Assembly: GCF_001636345.1 (NCBI RefSeq)
Contig: NZ_KV440945.1
Coordinates: 4,065,854 to 4,129,853, forward strand
DNA: 64,000 bases
From: Cytobacillus gottheilii
Lineage (GTDB): Bacteria > Bacillota > Bacilli > Bacillales > Cytobacillaceae
Direction of reading: 5' to 3'
Each line of letters begins with the position of its first letter. Positions within the stretch are counted from its first letter, which is position 1. Shown piece after piece: positions 1-8,255 of this stretch. A program made the translations under genes and the position numbers. Under the pieces are notes generated by a model that saw nothing but the letters and a program-made list of their open reading frames with translations, did not search any database and was not told the DNA's origin.

Positions 1-1
1 A

Positions 2-181
2 CGTACAAAGATCAAGGAAGAAGATGGAACAGATATACCAAAAGAAAAGCAAAAAGAAGAGGAATGCACAACAAACCTATTAATCCGCTGGGAATATGTT
101 AGTTCAGTCATTACCTTTCCGAATGATGCTTCCTTAGGAGCAGATAAGCAGGCAAGATTAATAGGATTTGAAATAAAGTAA
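2..181 (+). CDS. 3' end of a hypothetical protein gene (partial)
   Basis: An open frame enters from the left edge and ends at TAA 179-181, giving about 59 C-terminal residues. They are rich in Lys and Glu at first (EEDGTDIPKEKQKEEE), then turn hydrophobic (NLLIRWEYVSSVITFP). A rho-independent terminator follows within 12 bases, which supports a real gene end. I do not recognise the family and the N-terminus lies outside the window. Confidence 0.5.
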   Translation, partial: RTKIKEEDGTDIPKEKQKEEECTTNLLIRWEYVSSVITFPNDASLGADKQARLIGFEIK

Positions 182-192
182 GTGCACGTTCA

Positions 193-217
193 AACGGAAA
201 TTATTTTTCCGTTTTTT
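193..217 (+). terminator. rho-independent terminator of the left-edge gene
   Basis: The 8-bp stem AACGGAAA/TTTCCGTT encloses a 5-base loop and is followed by a run of T at 212-217. It lies directly after the stop codon of the partial gene. Confidence 0.8.
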
Positions 218-314
218 CTTTTGCTCTTCTAAATCTATTGCCTTAAAACTTTGAATTTTTGTTCATCTCAAAAGTTTGCTATGATTATAAGAAAATGCAC
301 AGGAGGTTTTTTCA

Positions 315-1277
315 ATGACGAAAAGAAAAATGATCATTACACATTCTATACATGAATCATACATCAAAGACATACAGGAAGCTGTACCTGACTGGGAATT
401 AATCGTTGGAAAAGAACCTCATATTTGGCAGGACCATTTACAGGACGCCGAAATAATTGCAGGCTGGAAAAAGGGGATTGCAGAATTACTGGATGGTGAA
501 AATCTTAAGCTCAAGTGGATCCAATCATGGAGCGCTGGCGTTAATTACATGCCTCTCTCTGTCCTTTCTTCCCATAATATTAAACTGACAAGTGCTGCTG
601 GCGTGCACGCTTATCCTATTTCTGAAACCATTTTTGCCCTTATGCTTGCTCTCACTCGAAAAATTGATCAGTATGTGAAAAATCAGCAGCAAAAAAAATG
701 GCATCATGCTGATATTAACCTTGAAATCCATGGCAAAACGATTGGTATTTTTGGATTTGGAGCAATCGGAAAGGAAACAGCCAAAATTGCAAAAGCATTC
801 GGCATGCATGTCATTGGTGTCCGTTTCTCCGGCAAATCAGATCCGTATGCAGATGAAATGTATACTGCTCAAGAAATAGATGAAATTCTGCTCAAATGTG
901 ACTACATAGCCGTTACTTTGCCTCTTACCGACGAGACAAAACACCTTTTTGGTGCTAAGCAATTCTCGCTGATGAAACCTTCATCCTTCTTTATTAATAT
1001 CGGGCGTGGAGAAATCGCTGACGAACAGGCCCTCATTGAAGCACTAAGGGATAAGAAAATTGCTGGAGCTGGCCTGGATGTATTTGAAAAGGAACCTTTA
1101 GACGAAAACAGCCCCTTATGGGAGCTGGATAATGTCATTATTACACCACATACAGCCGGCTCAACGGAACATTATGATCAGCGCCTAATCAGGGATATTT
1201 TTCTGCCAAATTTAAAGCAATACCTTGCTGGCGAGGATCCGTCTATTAACTTAGTTGACTATAAAAAAGGGTATTAA
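315..1277 (+). CDS. D-2-hydroxyacid dehydrogenase family protein
   Basis: A 320-residue NAD(P)-dependent 2-hydroxyacid dehydrogenase, predicted to interconvert 2-oxoacids and D-2-hydroxyacids in the cytoplasm. The Rossmann dinucleotide-binding motif is GIFGFGAIG (about residues 142-150). The family signature INIGRGEIADEQAL and the segment GAGLDVFEKEPL follow. The catalytic region has Arg in INIGRGE, Glu in FEKEPL and His in TPHTAG. Length and domain order fit the family, but the substrate (glycerate, phosphoglycerate, glyoxylate or other) cannot be read from sequence. The start has an AGGAGG site at 302-307. It is a single-gene unit bounded by terminators, with an exporter gene convergent to it. 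Confidence 0.9.
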   Translation: MTKRKMIITHSIHESYIKDIQEAVPDWELIVGKEPHIWQDHLQDAEIIAGWKKGIAELLDGENLKLKWIQSWSAGVNYMPLSVLSSHNIKLTSAAGVHAYPISETIFALMLALTRKIDQYVKNQQQKKWHHADINLEIHGKTIGIFGFGAIGKETAKIAKAFGMHVIGVRFSGKSDPYADEMYTAQEIDEILLKCDYIAVTLPLTDETKHLFGAKQFSLMKPSSFFINIGRGEIADEQALIEALRDKKIAGAGLDVFEKEPLDENSPLWELDNVIITPHTAGSTEHYDQRLIRDIFLPNLKQYLAGEDPSINLVDYKKGY

Positions 1278-1296
1278 ACCATTTTATCTTGATAAT

Positions 1297-1333
1297 AAAA
1301 AACGAGATTCCCATATAAGGTATCTCGTTTTTT
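1297..1333. terminator. bidirectional terminator
   Basis: A 12-bp stem AAAAAACGAGAT/ATCTCGTTTTTT with a 13-base loop lies between two convergent genes. It has T runs on both strands, so it should end transcription from both sides. Confidence 0.85.
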
Positions 1334-1338
1334 GGCTT

Positions 1339-2256
1339 CTACATCGTTTGTGTCTTATGCTTTCGCTTAGAAAGAATCTGTTCTAAAGCCCCTGATCCAA
1401 AGAGCACACCGCTGACAATTAAAACTAGGCCCAGGAGATGAGATATTGTAATCACCTCACCTAAAAATAAAGCAGATCCTGCAAGCGCAAAGAAAGTATT
1501 TAAGTTTAAGAAAATGGATGCTTCCGCTGGTCCAACCCTGCTGATCGCCGAGTTATAAACCATATGACCAACACCGGTAGCAAGAATGGCAGAAATAAAG
1601 AATAATAGCCAAACATATCCTGGAGCAGAGGAAATTTCAGAAAGTCCTCTTGGCTCGACAATAAGACTGATGACAAATAAAATAATGGCTCCCCACACAA
1701 GCATATAACCTGTCAAAAGACGGGCATCCATGGTCTTTGATGCCTTGCTTATTAATATAAAACTGAATGCCTGTGCCAAAATAGACAGAAACACATAGAA
1801 GTCACCGATTGATAAACTGGAGATTCCTTCACCGCCTGACAGAACAATAAATGTTACGCCAGTGCCTCCAAGCAAAAATCCGCACACTTGGATAAAGGTG
1901 GGACGATTTTTTAATATGACCGTTGAAAATATAGCCGTCAATAATGGACCTGCTCCTAAAATAAGACCTCCATTAGTAGCAGAAGTTTCTGTTAAACCGA
2001 TCGATAAAAAAGCATGATGGGCAACAACATTTATCAGGCCAGCAAACAGTATGTAGACCAATTCTTTTCCACTTGGGCCTCTCAGTTTTTTTAACAGAAA
2101 CAAAATCAAAAACACAGTAATGCCTGCTGTTAAAATCCTTAATGACGTAATTGTAATTGGCGAAAAGCTACCCACCAATACTTTTATAATGGAAACGTTA
2201 AATCCCCATATCGCCATCACACCTGTTAGCAACAAAAACGTTGACAAGTTCTTCAA
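1339..2256 (-). CDS. EamA-family (DMT superfamily) membrane transporter
   Basis: A 305-residue hydrophobic protein with about ten membrane segments and the two-fold EamA repeat of drug/metabolite transporters. The first repeat carries WGFNVSIIKVLVGSFSP and the second YVFLSILAQAFSFILISK. A basic tail (SKRKHK) ends the protein on the cytoplasmic side. Family members export amino acids, metabolites or drugs, and the substrate is not predictable here. It is divergent from the DNA-binding regulator at 2401, and the shared intergenic region (2257-2400) would hold both promoters. No operator was recognised there. Confidence 0.88.
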   Translation of the reverse strand: MKNLSTFLLLTGVMAIWGFNVSIIKVLVGSFSPITITSLRILTAGITVFLILFLLKKLRGPSGKELVYILFAGLINVVAHHAFLSIGLTETSATNGGLILGAGPLLTAIFSTVILKNRPTFIQVCGFLLGGTGVTFIVLSGGEGISSLSIGDFYVFLSILAQAFSFILISKASKTMDARLLTGYMLVWGAIILFVISLIVEPRGLSEISSAPGYVWLLFFISAILATGVGHMVYNSAISRVGPAEASIFLNLNTFFALAGSALFLGEVITISHLLGLVLIVSGVLFGSGALEQILSKRKHKTQTM

Positions 2257-2400
2257 CTATAATCCTTCTCTCCTATAAATTTACTTCTTATCTTAACATA
2301 GTGCAGAACCAGTTGAGCAATCTAATTTTCAATCGAAACCCGTTGCCGTACAGAACAGATAGAGGTATTGTAAAAGAAATACTAGAAACGGAGTTTTAAC

Positions 2401-3552
2401 ATGATACAGTTACAGTTTCAGTTATCAAATTATTGTGTTAAAAAGGAAAATCAGCACATACACTTGCTGCGCAAGGAATTTTATTTATTACAATTTTTAT
2501 ATGACCATGCCAATCAGCCTTTTACAAGAGAACAGCTGCTCGATGCTGTATGGCCGATGGAAATGCCTTCTGACAGGACGGTGGATGATCATATCTATCG
2601 CCTGCGAAAAAAAATAAAGCCTTGGGAAAATGATCTGAAAATCGAAACGATAAAAGGCTTTGGCTACCAGCTCAATTGTAAAAAAGCTGAAAAAACCTTT
2701 GCTCTAAGCAATGATGAGGATTTTCAAATGTTATCTCAGCGGCTGCTAAGTATATATCACTTATACGGACATGGAGAAGCAATTGAAAAAATCATTCAGC
2801 AATCAGAACTGGGAATTGCCATCCCATCACATTTTCATAAAATTATTGCTTTTATGAAGGGCGACATTTGGAGCCTTATTGATGATCATTCAAACATAGA
2901 CGATAACCTTTATTTTCTTATCAATATATTTCAAACATTATCCCATGATTACCAAAGAACACTCCATTATAATAAAACTGCTATTCAAAAAAAAATGTTC
3001 TCAGGCAGCACCATGCTTGAAGCGAAAACTCTTGGCCTGCTCACTGCTTATATCATGAGCAAAGACTTTACAGCAGCCAAACTTCATATAGAAAAAATTC
3101 CTGGGATTGAACCAAAGATTATGGATCCAGAGCATGGGTATTTTCCTTTTCTCATGACCATGCAATTAACGATCGCTATTTGTGAAGATAACAAACAAGA
3201 TATTAAGAGATTGATTTCTATCCTGAAGCGTTTTTTTGAGGATCGGCCGTATAAAAGAGAAATGGGCATTTTCAACATTCTGGAGGGCAGCTATCTTATT
3301 AAATCTGGACATATAGAGAAGGGCCGTTTAAAAGTCGAAAATGGATTTGACATTATTAAGCAGAGTCATTTCACCTCACATCTTTACTATGCAACAGATA
3401 TTTCGCTATTCCTTCTTAATAATTTCGTGGATGATCCGATGCTCTATAAACAAATTTTGACTATGCGTTCTATGCTTATTCCAGAGCAGCAGGCAGAAGA
3501 AGCTGTTGCAGTTTTAAAAAAAATTCTTGATAAGAAAATCGGAGAACGATGA
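2401..3552 (+). CDS. OmpR-type winged-helix regulator with helical C-terminal domain
   Basis: A 383-residue protein whose first 95 residues form a winged-helix DNA-binding domain of the OmpR/PhoB effector type (FTREQLLDAVWP, then RTVDDHIYRLRKKIKPW and IKGFGYQL). It has no receiver domain. The remaining roughly 290 residues are alpha-helical without membrane segments, which suggests a TPR-like or BTAD-like sensor module, but no repeat was proven. GGAG at 2390-2393 serves the ATG. An MFS transporter follows 62 bases downstream on the same strand, so regulation of that exporter, or of the divergent EamA gene, is a reasonable inference. The ligand is unknown. Confidence 0.75.
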   Translation: MIQLQFQLSNYCVKKENQHIHLLRKEFYLLQFLYDHANQPFTREQLLDAVWPMEMPSDRTVDDHIYRLRKKIKPWENDLKIETIKGFGYQLNCKKAEKTFALSNDEDFQMLSQRLLSIYHLYGHGEAIEKIIQQSELGIAIPSHFHKIIAFMKGDIWSLIDDHSNIDDNLYFLINIFQTLSHDYQRTLHYNKTAIQKKMFSGSTMLEAKTLGLLTAYIMSKDFTAAKLHIEKIPGIEPKIMDPEHGYFPFLMTMQLTIAICEDNKQDIKRLISILKRFFEDRPYKREMGIFNILEGSYLIKSGHIEKGRLKVENGFDIIKQSHFTSHLYYATDISLFLLNNFVDDPMLYKQILTMRSMLIPEQQAEEAVAVLKKILDKKIGER

Positions 3553-3614
3553 TATTCCTCTGACATACCGCCTCTATAGTTGAGATAGAAATCTCAATGA
3601 GAAAAGGTGATAAG

Positions 3615-4901
3615 ATGTCAGAGAAAAACAAAACAAATAACAGTATATGGCGCAATTCGATTTTCATGAGAATTTTCGCTTCTTATTCCGTATCCATTAT
3701 GGGCAACTACTTTGATTCGGTAGCACTTATGATCATGTTTGGCTACCTTTGGCAGGCAGAACCAATCGTAATCGCATTTATTCCTGTCGCGGTTGCCTTG
3801 CCTCAAGCTATATTAAGCCAATTTACAGGTGTCCTTGCGGATAAAATGAACAAAGTGAAACTCATGCTTGTTTCTGATTTATTAACAGCATTGCTGACCC
3901 TTTTATTGTTATGGGCTGCAAGTCCATGGATTGCCTTACTTTTAATCAGCCTGCGCTCTACGGTTAACGTCGTTCACTTTCCAGCACAGCAAAGCCTGAT
4001 AAAGCATGTTGTCCCAGAACAGCAGCTGATTAAAGCTGTATCTTTAAACGGGATGGTTATGCAGCTTTCTAAGATTATCGCTCCACTTCTGGGCGGAATA
4101 TTGGCTGGTGCTACCTCCCCGCAGGTTTGTATTCTTTTAAACGCAATTGCCTTTTTTATCTCCAGCGTCATATTAATGACACTTGTAAAAAAAAAGAAAA
4201 TTACTCATACATCTGCAGACCATAATGAAACAGATGATGCTTCCGCACTTCCGGCCTCCTTCTGGCAGTCTTGGAAGGAAGGATGGGGTTTTATTTTTAG
4301 AAGCCGCATTCTCAAAGTCAGCTTTTTACTATCGTTTATCGGACTAAGCTTTATCCAAATGATTGATGTCCAGTTTACAACCTGGCTCCGGGTTTACGCA
4401 CCGGAACGGTCAGAGCTTATCGGCTGGATCTTCGCTTCTTCCGGTTTTGGCGCATTGATGATGATGATGTTTTTAAATCGGTTCGAGCATTTCCGCTCCT
4501 ATGGAACTCTTCTTGGCGGCAGTATCTTATTTATCGGAGCTGGATTTGGCGGATTTGGTTTCTTAACAGAAGGTTTTGCCATGTGGCTTCCTGTATTATT
4601 AGGAATTTTTATCGGTCTCGGTGTAGGTCTCTACTCCATCGGGTTTCAGTACATTATTCAAAAACATACAACGGAAAAGAGCATTGGCCGGGTATCTGGC
4701 ATCAGCAACTCCATATCAAGCATGACCGTGGTGATTGCACCGTTAATTGGCGGCATGCTCGTGCAGAAATGGGGACCTGGCACGATCTTTTTAATCATTG
4801 GAGTAATTTGTACTCTTGTGGGATTAGCTGCTCTTCTTTTACAAAAAGTATTGTGGAAGGAGTCCAAAGAGATTTACAGCACACAAGAGCAAAGCATATA
4901 G
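3615..4901 (+). CDS. MFS transporter
   Basis: A major facilitator superfamily permease of about 428 residues with twelve predicted membrane segments. The loop-2/3 signature appears as GVLADKMNKVKLML. A long hydrophilic central loop (KKKKITHTSADHNETDDAS) separates the two six-helix halves. This group resembles macrolide-efflux type MFS proteins, which is an inference from overall pattern only. The ATG at 3615 is preferred over 3597 because AAAGGTGA lies 7 bases before it. It probably shares a transcript with the winged-helix regulator upstream, and a terminator follows at 4922. Confidence 0.85.
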   Translation: MSEKNKTNNSIWRNSIFMRIFASYSVSIMGNYFDSVALMIMFGYLWQAEPIVIAFIPVAVALPQAILSQFTGVLADKMNKVKLMLVSDLLTALLTLLLLWAASPWIALLLISLRSTVNVVHFPAQQSLIKHVVPEQQLIKAVSLNGMVMQLSKIIAPLLGGILAGATSPQVCILLNAIAFFISSVILMTLVKKKKITHTSADHNETDDASALPASFWQSWKEGWGFIFRSRILKVSFLLSFIGLSFIQMIDVQFTTWLRVYAPERSELIGWIFASSGFGALMMMMFLNRFEHFRSYGTLLGGSILFIGAGFGGFGFLTEGFAMWLPVLLGIFIGLGVGLYSIGFQYIIQKHTTEKSIGRVSGISNSISSMTVVIAPLIGGMLVQKWGPGTIFLIIGVICTLVGLAALLLQKVLWKESKEIYSTQEQSI

Positions 4902-4921
4902 CTTGATTTTCACACAAAAAA

Positions 4922-4966
4922 CAGCTGGAGGCTGCGCTTAAAATGCTCAGCTCTCCAGCTGCTTTT
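4922..4966 (+). terminator. rho-independent terminator after the MFS gene
   Basis: The 9-bp stem CAGCTGGAG/CTCCAGCTG (4922-4930 and 4953-4961) is followed by CTTTT. The A-rich stretch on its left also gives T residues on the minus strand, so it may end the convergent oxidoreductase gene too. Confidence 0.75.
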
Positions 4967-4976
4967 CCTAAATATC

Positions 4977-5540
4977 TTATCCCTTCAATACATCATGATC
5001 TACATAGCGCTCACCATTGAGTTCGCTGATTACGTTAATTGCCACTTTTGCTCCATCCCCTGCAGTCACAATGGTATGTACACTGACACCAGCAACTGTT
5101 CCGGCAGCCCAAATGCCTCTAACATTTGTTTTCCCAGCTTCATCTGTATCAATGATGGTTTTTACGCGCGGCTCTGTACCTTCCTTTGTTGTGATGCCTG
5201 CTTCCTCTGCTAAATCGGCCATAAAGCCTGTTGCAAGGATGATATGTTTTGCCTCATATAAAGCTTGATCTGTTTTAACTACGAATCCAGAGTCTCCGCC
5301 ATTAATAGACTCAACAGTTCCCTGAACAAACTCCGCACCAAACTTTTCTGCCTGCTTCTTCCCCTGCTGTACAAGATCTGGTCCGGAGATTTCAGATACA
5401 CCGTAATGATTTTCAACCCAGGCACGCTTTGTAACACCTTTATCATTGTCAATCACAAGTACCTTTTTTCCTGCCTTCGCTGCAAAAATTGCAGCACTTG
5501 CACCAGATGGGCCAGCACCAACAATTAAAATTTCATACAT
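4977..5540 (-). CDS. small FAD-dependent oxidoreductase (TrxB-like FAD domain)
   Basis: A 187-residue protein related to the FAD-binding half of thioredoxin reductases. The N-terminal ADP-binding motif is IVGAGPSGASAA (residues 6-17) and the C-terminal FAD contact is GIWAAGTVAG near 142-151. A central HIILATGF matches the family ATG motif. Thioredoxin reductase itself is about 310 residues with an inserted NADPH domain and a redox CxxC. Both are absent, so this is an FAD-domain-only relative whose reaction is unclear. The start has a strong AAGGAGGAGA site. It appears monocistronic. Confidence 0.8.
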   Translation of the reverse strand: MYEILIVGAGPSGASAAIFAAKAGKKVLVIDNDKGVTKRAWVENHYGVSEISGPDLVQQGKKQAEKFGAEFVQGTVESINGGDSGFVVKTDQALYEAKHIILATGFMADLAEEAGITTKEGTEPRVKTIIDTDEAGKTNVRGIWAAGTVAGVSVHTIVTAGDGAKVAINVISELNGERYVDHDVLKG

Positions 5541-5707
5541 TGTATCTCCTCCTTATCTTCTATATTTAAAGAATATTAAAAATAATTTCCTTTGTAAAAT
5601 TGAAAGACTTAACCAGAAGCTTTATTTTGGTCATTCAAAGAAATTTGTTCACAGAAAAATCAAGATTTCCCGCTGTCTCGAAATACTGCCCTTTATAACA
5701 CAAAGAA

Positions 5708-5745
5708 GGCGAGCTTCACTTTTCAATGAAGCTCGCCTCCTTTTT
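5708..5745. terminator. intergenic terminator hairpin
   Basis: A strong 11-bp stem GGCGAGCTTCA/TGAAGCTCGCC lies between the stop of the PadR gene and the oxidoreductase start. It has T residues on the plus strand (5741-5745) and a weaker A-rich side serving the minus-strand PadR gene. The rest of 5541-5707 shows nothing recognisable. Confidence 0.7.
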
Positions 5746-6283
5746 AATTCTCATCTCGTTTTATTGTGTTAATCAGTTTTTCAAGCCAATGGATGCTGGA
5801 CTCATTTTGAGATGAAATATAGCTGCTCATAAAATCAACGAACCATTCATTCTCTTTGCTGACCTGCAGCTGTGCTTCAATTCCTTTAATTTCTTCCCAA
5901 TGCCCTTTAACCTTTTCTAATCTTTTTTTGAGAATGTTTACGACTTCATCTCGCTCAACATATTTTAAGTTGACTAAGCCTACCGTCATGCCTTTAATAT
6001 CATCAGCGTTTTTAAATAGACTGTAAATTAATTTAGGCAGCTCTTCACGGCCTTTAGCTGTAATTGAAAATACATGCTTATCAGGACGATTTTCTTCTTT
6101 GATGATCTCAACGGTCTCAATTAAACCTTTTTTGGCTAAAGAATCAAAATGGTAATATAGCTTACTCTCTGTTAGTCCGCCAAGCTGATCCAGGGGAATT
6201 GGTTCCGAGAGCTGTTTTTTTAATTTATATGGATAGGTGTTTTCTTTCATTAGCTTGCTCAAAATAAAAATTTGAACGGACAT
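5744..6283 (-). CDS. PadR-family transcriptional regulator
   Basis: A regulator of about 179 residues with a PadR-type winged helix at the N-terminus (ILSKLMKENTYPYKLKKQL, then ESKLYYHFDSLAKKGLIE) and a helical C-terminal dimerisation region. PadR proteins usually repress a neighbouring exporter or detoxification gene and release DNA on binding a drug or phenolic ligand. The start at 6283 is preferred over the longer frame because GGAG lies at the right distance, and it leaves a 46-base gap to the YhgE-type gene upstream in the same operon. It therefore probably autoregulates that operon. The candidate operator is at 7587-7602. Confidence 0.88.
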   Translation of the reverse strand: MSVQIFILSKLMKENTYPYKLKKQLSEPIPLDQLGGLTESKLYYHFDSLAKKGLIETVEIIKEENRPDKHVFSITAKGREELPKLIYSLFKNADDIKGMTVGLVNLKYVERDEVVNILKKRLEKVKGHWEEIKGIEAQLQVSKENEWFVDFMSSYISSQNESSIHWLEKLINTIKRDEN

Positions 6284-6329
6284 GATTTTTGCTCCTTCAA
6301 GAAAAATGATCTCTTTATTATAGCAAAAA

Positions 6330-7523
6330 CTAAGCAGTGACTTCAGTTGTATTCTGTAATCCTTCTGATTCAAGGGCATCTTCTGTGTTTTCAACAGGCT
6401 CTGTTTTATGAACGAATGCAACTATTAGTATGTTCAGCAGCAATGCAGCTGCGCCAATAGCAGCCATTGACCAAATAAATGGTGCAGGGCTGATGCTTCC
6501 ATAAAGGCTCGCAAAGTATGCCTGAACAGAATAATACATTGGAGAAATGTGGCTCATCCATTCATATGGCAGATACATCATATCACGAGTAACCGTAACA
6601 CCATTTGCTAATGTTTGAATTAATAAAATCGGTAAATTTAATACCATTCCGGCTTCACCAACTAAAAAGACGAAAACAGCTGTAAAGTTAAAACAAACGA
6701 TATAATTTAAGACCTGGTGTCCAAATAATTCTAAGAATAGGTCTCCACTAGGTTTATTAATGAGGTACGTAATGCCTAACGCAAATAAAGATGATACAAC
6801 AGCAACCAATATAGCCGTTAATTGTACATAAGTGAATAAACGTTTCTTACTTGCTTTTCCCCGGCTTGCTCTATAGGCACTTACTAATTGCATGGCACCA
6901 ATCATGGCACCGGTATAACCTGCCATTGTTAAAAACATTGGAAGCATATTATGATGCATTCCATCTGGCACTTCATTGATTGTGATGACATTGCCAACAT
7001 AAGCTGTTTCAATTTTATTCGCTAATTGTTCCGCTTGATCTTCCGGCACATTGAAATTCATGATGACTCCTTTGGCCGTCTGCTCTGAGAACTGTGCACT
7101 CAACTGGCTGTTAATCTGTGTAACCACCGAATTCATCGTAGAAGAAACAGTTGTTGCACCTGCTTCATTGATTGTGAAATCAATACTGGATGAAACTTCT
7201 CCTTTTTGGAGATCATCAGAAAAGTTCTTCGGAATATGCACAACTAATGCTAAATCATTATGCTCTAAATCATTTAATGCTTGTTTATTCGTTAATTCCG
7301 TTTCAATTTCCTTAAAAGGCAGATTCTCTTTCAGCTGATCCGCGATCGTGGCCCCATAATCCCCAGCATCCTCATTAATGATCGCAATTGGCAATTGATC
7401 AACATTCCCCGGAATCGATGAGTAGCCCGGCAAAAATATTCCCAGCATAGCAACCGCATAGAATACACCCATAAAGATAGTTGCAATTGCCCCTTTTGTT
7501 TTTAGAAACTGAGTAAATTTCAT
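6330..7523 (-). CDS. YhgE/Pip-like ABC-2 type membrane protein
   Basis: A 397-residue membrane protein with one N-terminal membrane segment (IFMGVFYAVAMLGIFLPG), a large extracytoplasmic domain with the YhgE/Pip-like sequence PIAIINEDAG near residue 45, and about five C-terminal membrane segments typical of ABC-2 permeases. Such proteins are linked to envelope stress, phage receptors or export of small amphiphiles. No ATPase gene is adjacent, so it may act alone or with an ATPase encoded elsewhere. The start has AAAGGAGA. It is the first gene of a two-gene unit with the PadR regulator, the classical repressor-exporter layout. Confidence 0.85.
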   Translation of the reverse strand: MKFTQFLKTKGAIATIFMGVFYAVAMLGIFLPGYSSIPGNVDQLPIAIINEDAGDYGATIADQLKENLPFKEIETELTNKQALNDLEHNDLALVVHIPKNFSDDLQKGEVSSSIDFTINEAGATTVSSTMNSVVTQINSQLSAQFSEQTAKGVIMNFNVPEDQAEQLANKIETAYVGNVITINEVPDGMHHNMLPMFLTMAGYTGAMIGAMQLVSAYRASRGKASKKRLFTYVQLTAILVAVVSSLFALGITYLINKPSGDLFLELFGHQVLNYIVCFNFTAVFVFLVGEAGMVLNLPILLIQTLANGVTVTRDMMYLPYEWMSHISPMYYSVQAYFASLYGSISPAPFIWSMAAIGAAALLLNILIVAFVHKTEPVENTEDALESEGLQNTTEVTA

Positions 7524-7586
7524 TTTTCTATCTCCTTTATATACAAAATCTAATTAATAGCTTTTCTCAAAGTGCTTTTTTCAAAC

Positions 7587-7602
7587 TACTTTAAACAAAG
7601 TA
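7587..7602. promoter_or_regulatory. candidate PadR operator
   Basis: The inverted repeat TACTTT-AAAC-AAAGTA, with the adjacent palindrome AAGTACTT at 7598-7605, sits 64-79 bases upstream of the YhgE start. Another half-site-like AAAGTGCTTT lies at 7569-7578. PadR sites are usually such dyads overlapping the promoter. The assignment is inferred from position and symmetry only. Confidence 0.4.
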
Positions 7603-7660
7603 CTTATGAAGTTTACTCCAATCACTTTATGAAGTCAATATTCGAATTGTCGTTTTTGCA

Positions 7661-7700
7661 ATAAAAAAAGCTAAGCAAACGAAATCATTGTCTGCTTAGC
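7661..7700 (-). terminator. terminator of the small HTH gene
   Basis: The stem GCTAAGCA/TGCTTAGC (7670-7677 and 7693-7700) is followed on the minus strand by a run of seven T. It lies about 70 bases beyond the stop of the gene at 7770. Confidence 0.75.
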
Positions 7701-7769
7701 CGAAGTCTTGTTTGAATCTGTTATTATTAGGAAAACGTAAGATTAAGGCTTGCTCTTAAACTAGCAAGT

Positions 7770-8000
7770 TTAGTCTTCATCCTTAACATCTATATCTTCT
7801 GGAATTGGTTCATTTAAAATCTCTTCAATGAATTGCTTATACTTTTCAACTTGCTTGAAGTGTGATTGAAATTGATCTTCATTAATTAAATACTCCTGTC
7901 CATCATAGAGAGCACGAATCTTATTGCCTAGGATTAGCTTTTTCACTTGAGATTCTGAACATGTCAAAAGTTCTGCTGTTTCCTTAACGGTTAAATACAT
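7770..8000 (-). CDS. excisionase/MerR-type helix-turn-helix protein
   Basis: A 76-residue protein with an N-terminal HTH_17-like domain (LTVKETAELLTCSESQVKKL) of the excisionase/MerR type and a short wing (IRALYDGQEYLI). The acidic tail (NEPIPEDIDVKDED) is unusual for a pure DNA binder. Such proteins act as excisionases or small transcription factors. No integrase is next to it, so a regulatory role is more likely. It is monocistronic and has its own terminator. A palindrome flanked by direct repeats about 55-85 bases upstream could be its own operator. Confidence 0.75.
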   Translation of the reverse strand: MYLTVKETAELLTCSESQVKKLILGNKIRALYDGQEYLINEDQFQSHFKQVEKYKQFIEEILNEPIPEDIDVKDED

Positions 8001-8053
8001 GATTTACATCCATCCTTCATTCATCGTTTCCATTTCCTGCGACTAGCTAAAAA

Positions 8054-8083
8054 TAGGTACTTCATTTAAAATGAACTAGGTAC
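8054..8083. promoter_or_regulatory. palindrome flanked by TAGGTAC direct repeats
   Basis: TAGGTAC occurs at 8054-8060 and 8077-8083 and encloses the perfect 15-base palindrome TTCATTTAAAATGAA (8061-8075). It lies upstream of the minus-strand HTH gene and about 170 bases before the kinase gene. It looks like an operator, but the protein that binds it is unknown. Confidence 0.4.
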
Positions 8084-8255
8084 AAAGATTCATCTTTTGA
8101 ATACTAACTCATATTATACTAAAAATAAGACAATAAAGCGGTTGGACTTAAACATTTTTCTAATATAACTTTAATCTGAATGTTACTGAAAGGAACATGT
8201 TATAAAGATTCATTCATATTTCGGAACGTACGCAAAAAGGAGCAAAGCTAAAAGC

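Noticed and set aside
1506..1700. Small frame inside the EamA gene
   Set aside because: It is out-of-frame overlap with a clear transporter gene and no independent start signal.
7770..8000. Excisionase gene of a prophage or integrative element
   Set aside because: The HTH fits an excisionase, but no integrase, phage or conjugation gene lies within 40 kb of it. A regulator role is more likely.
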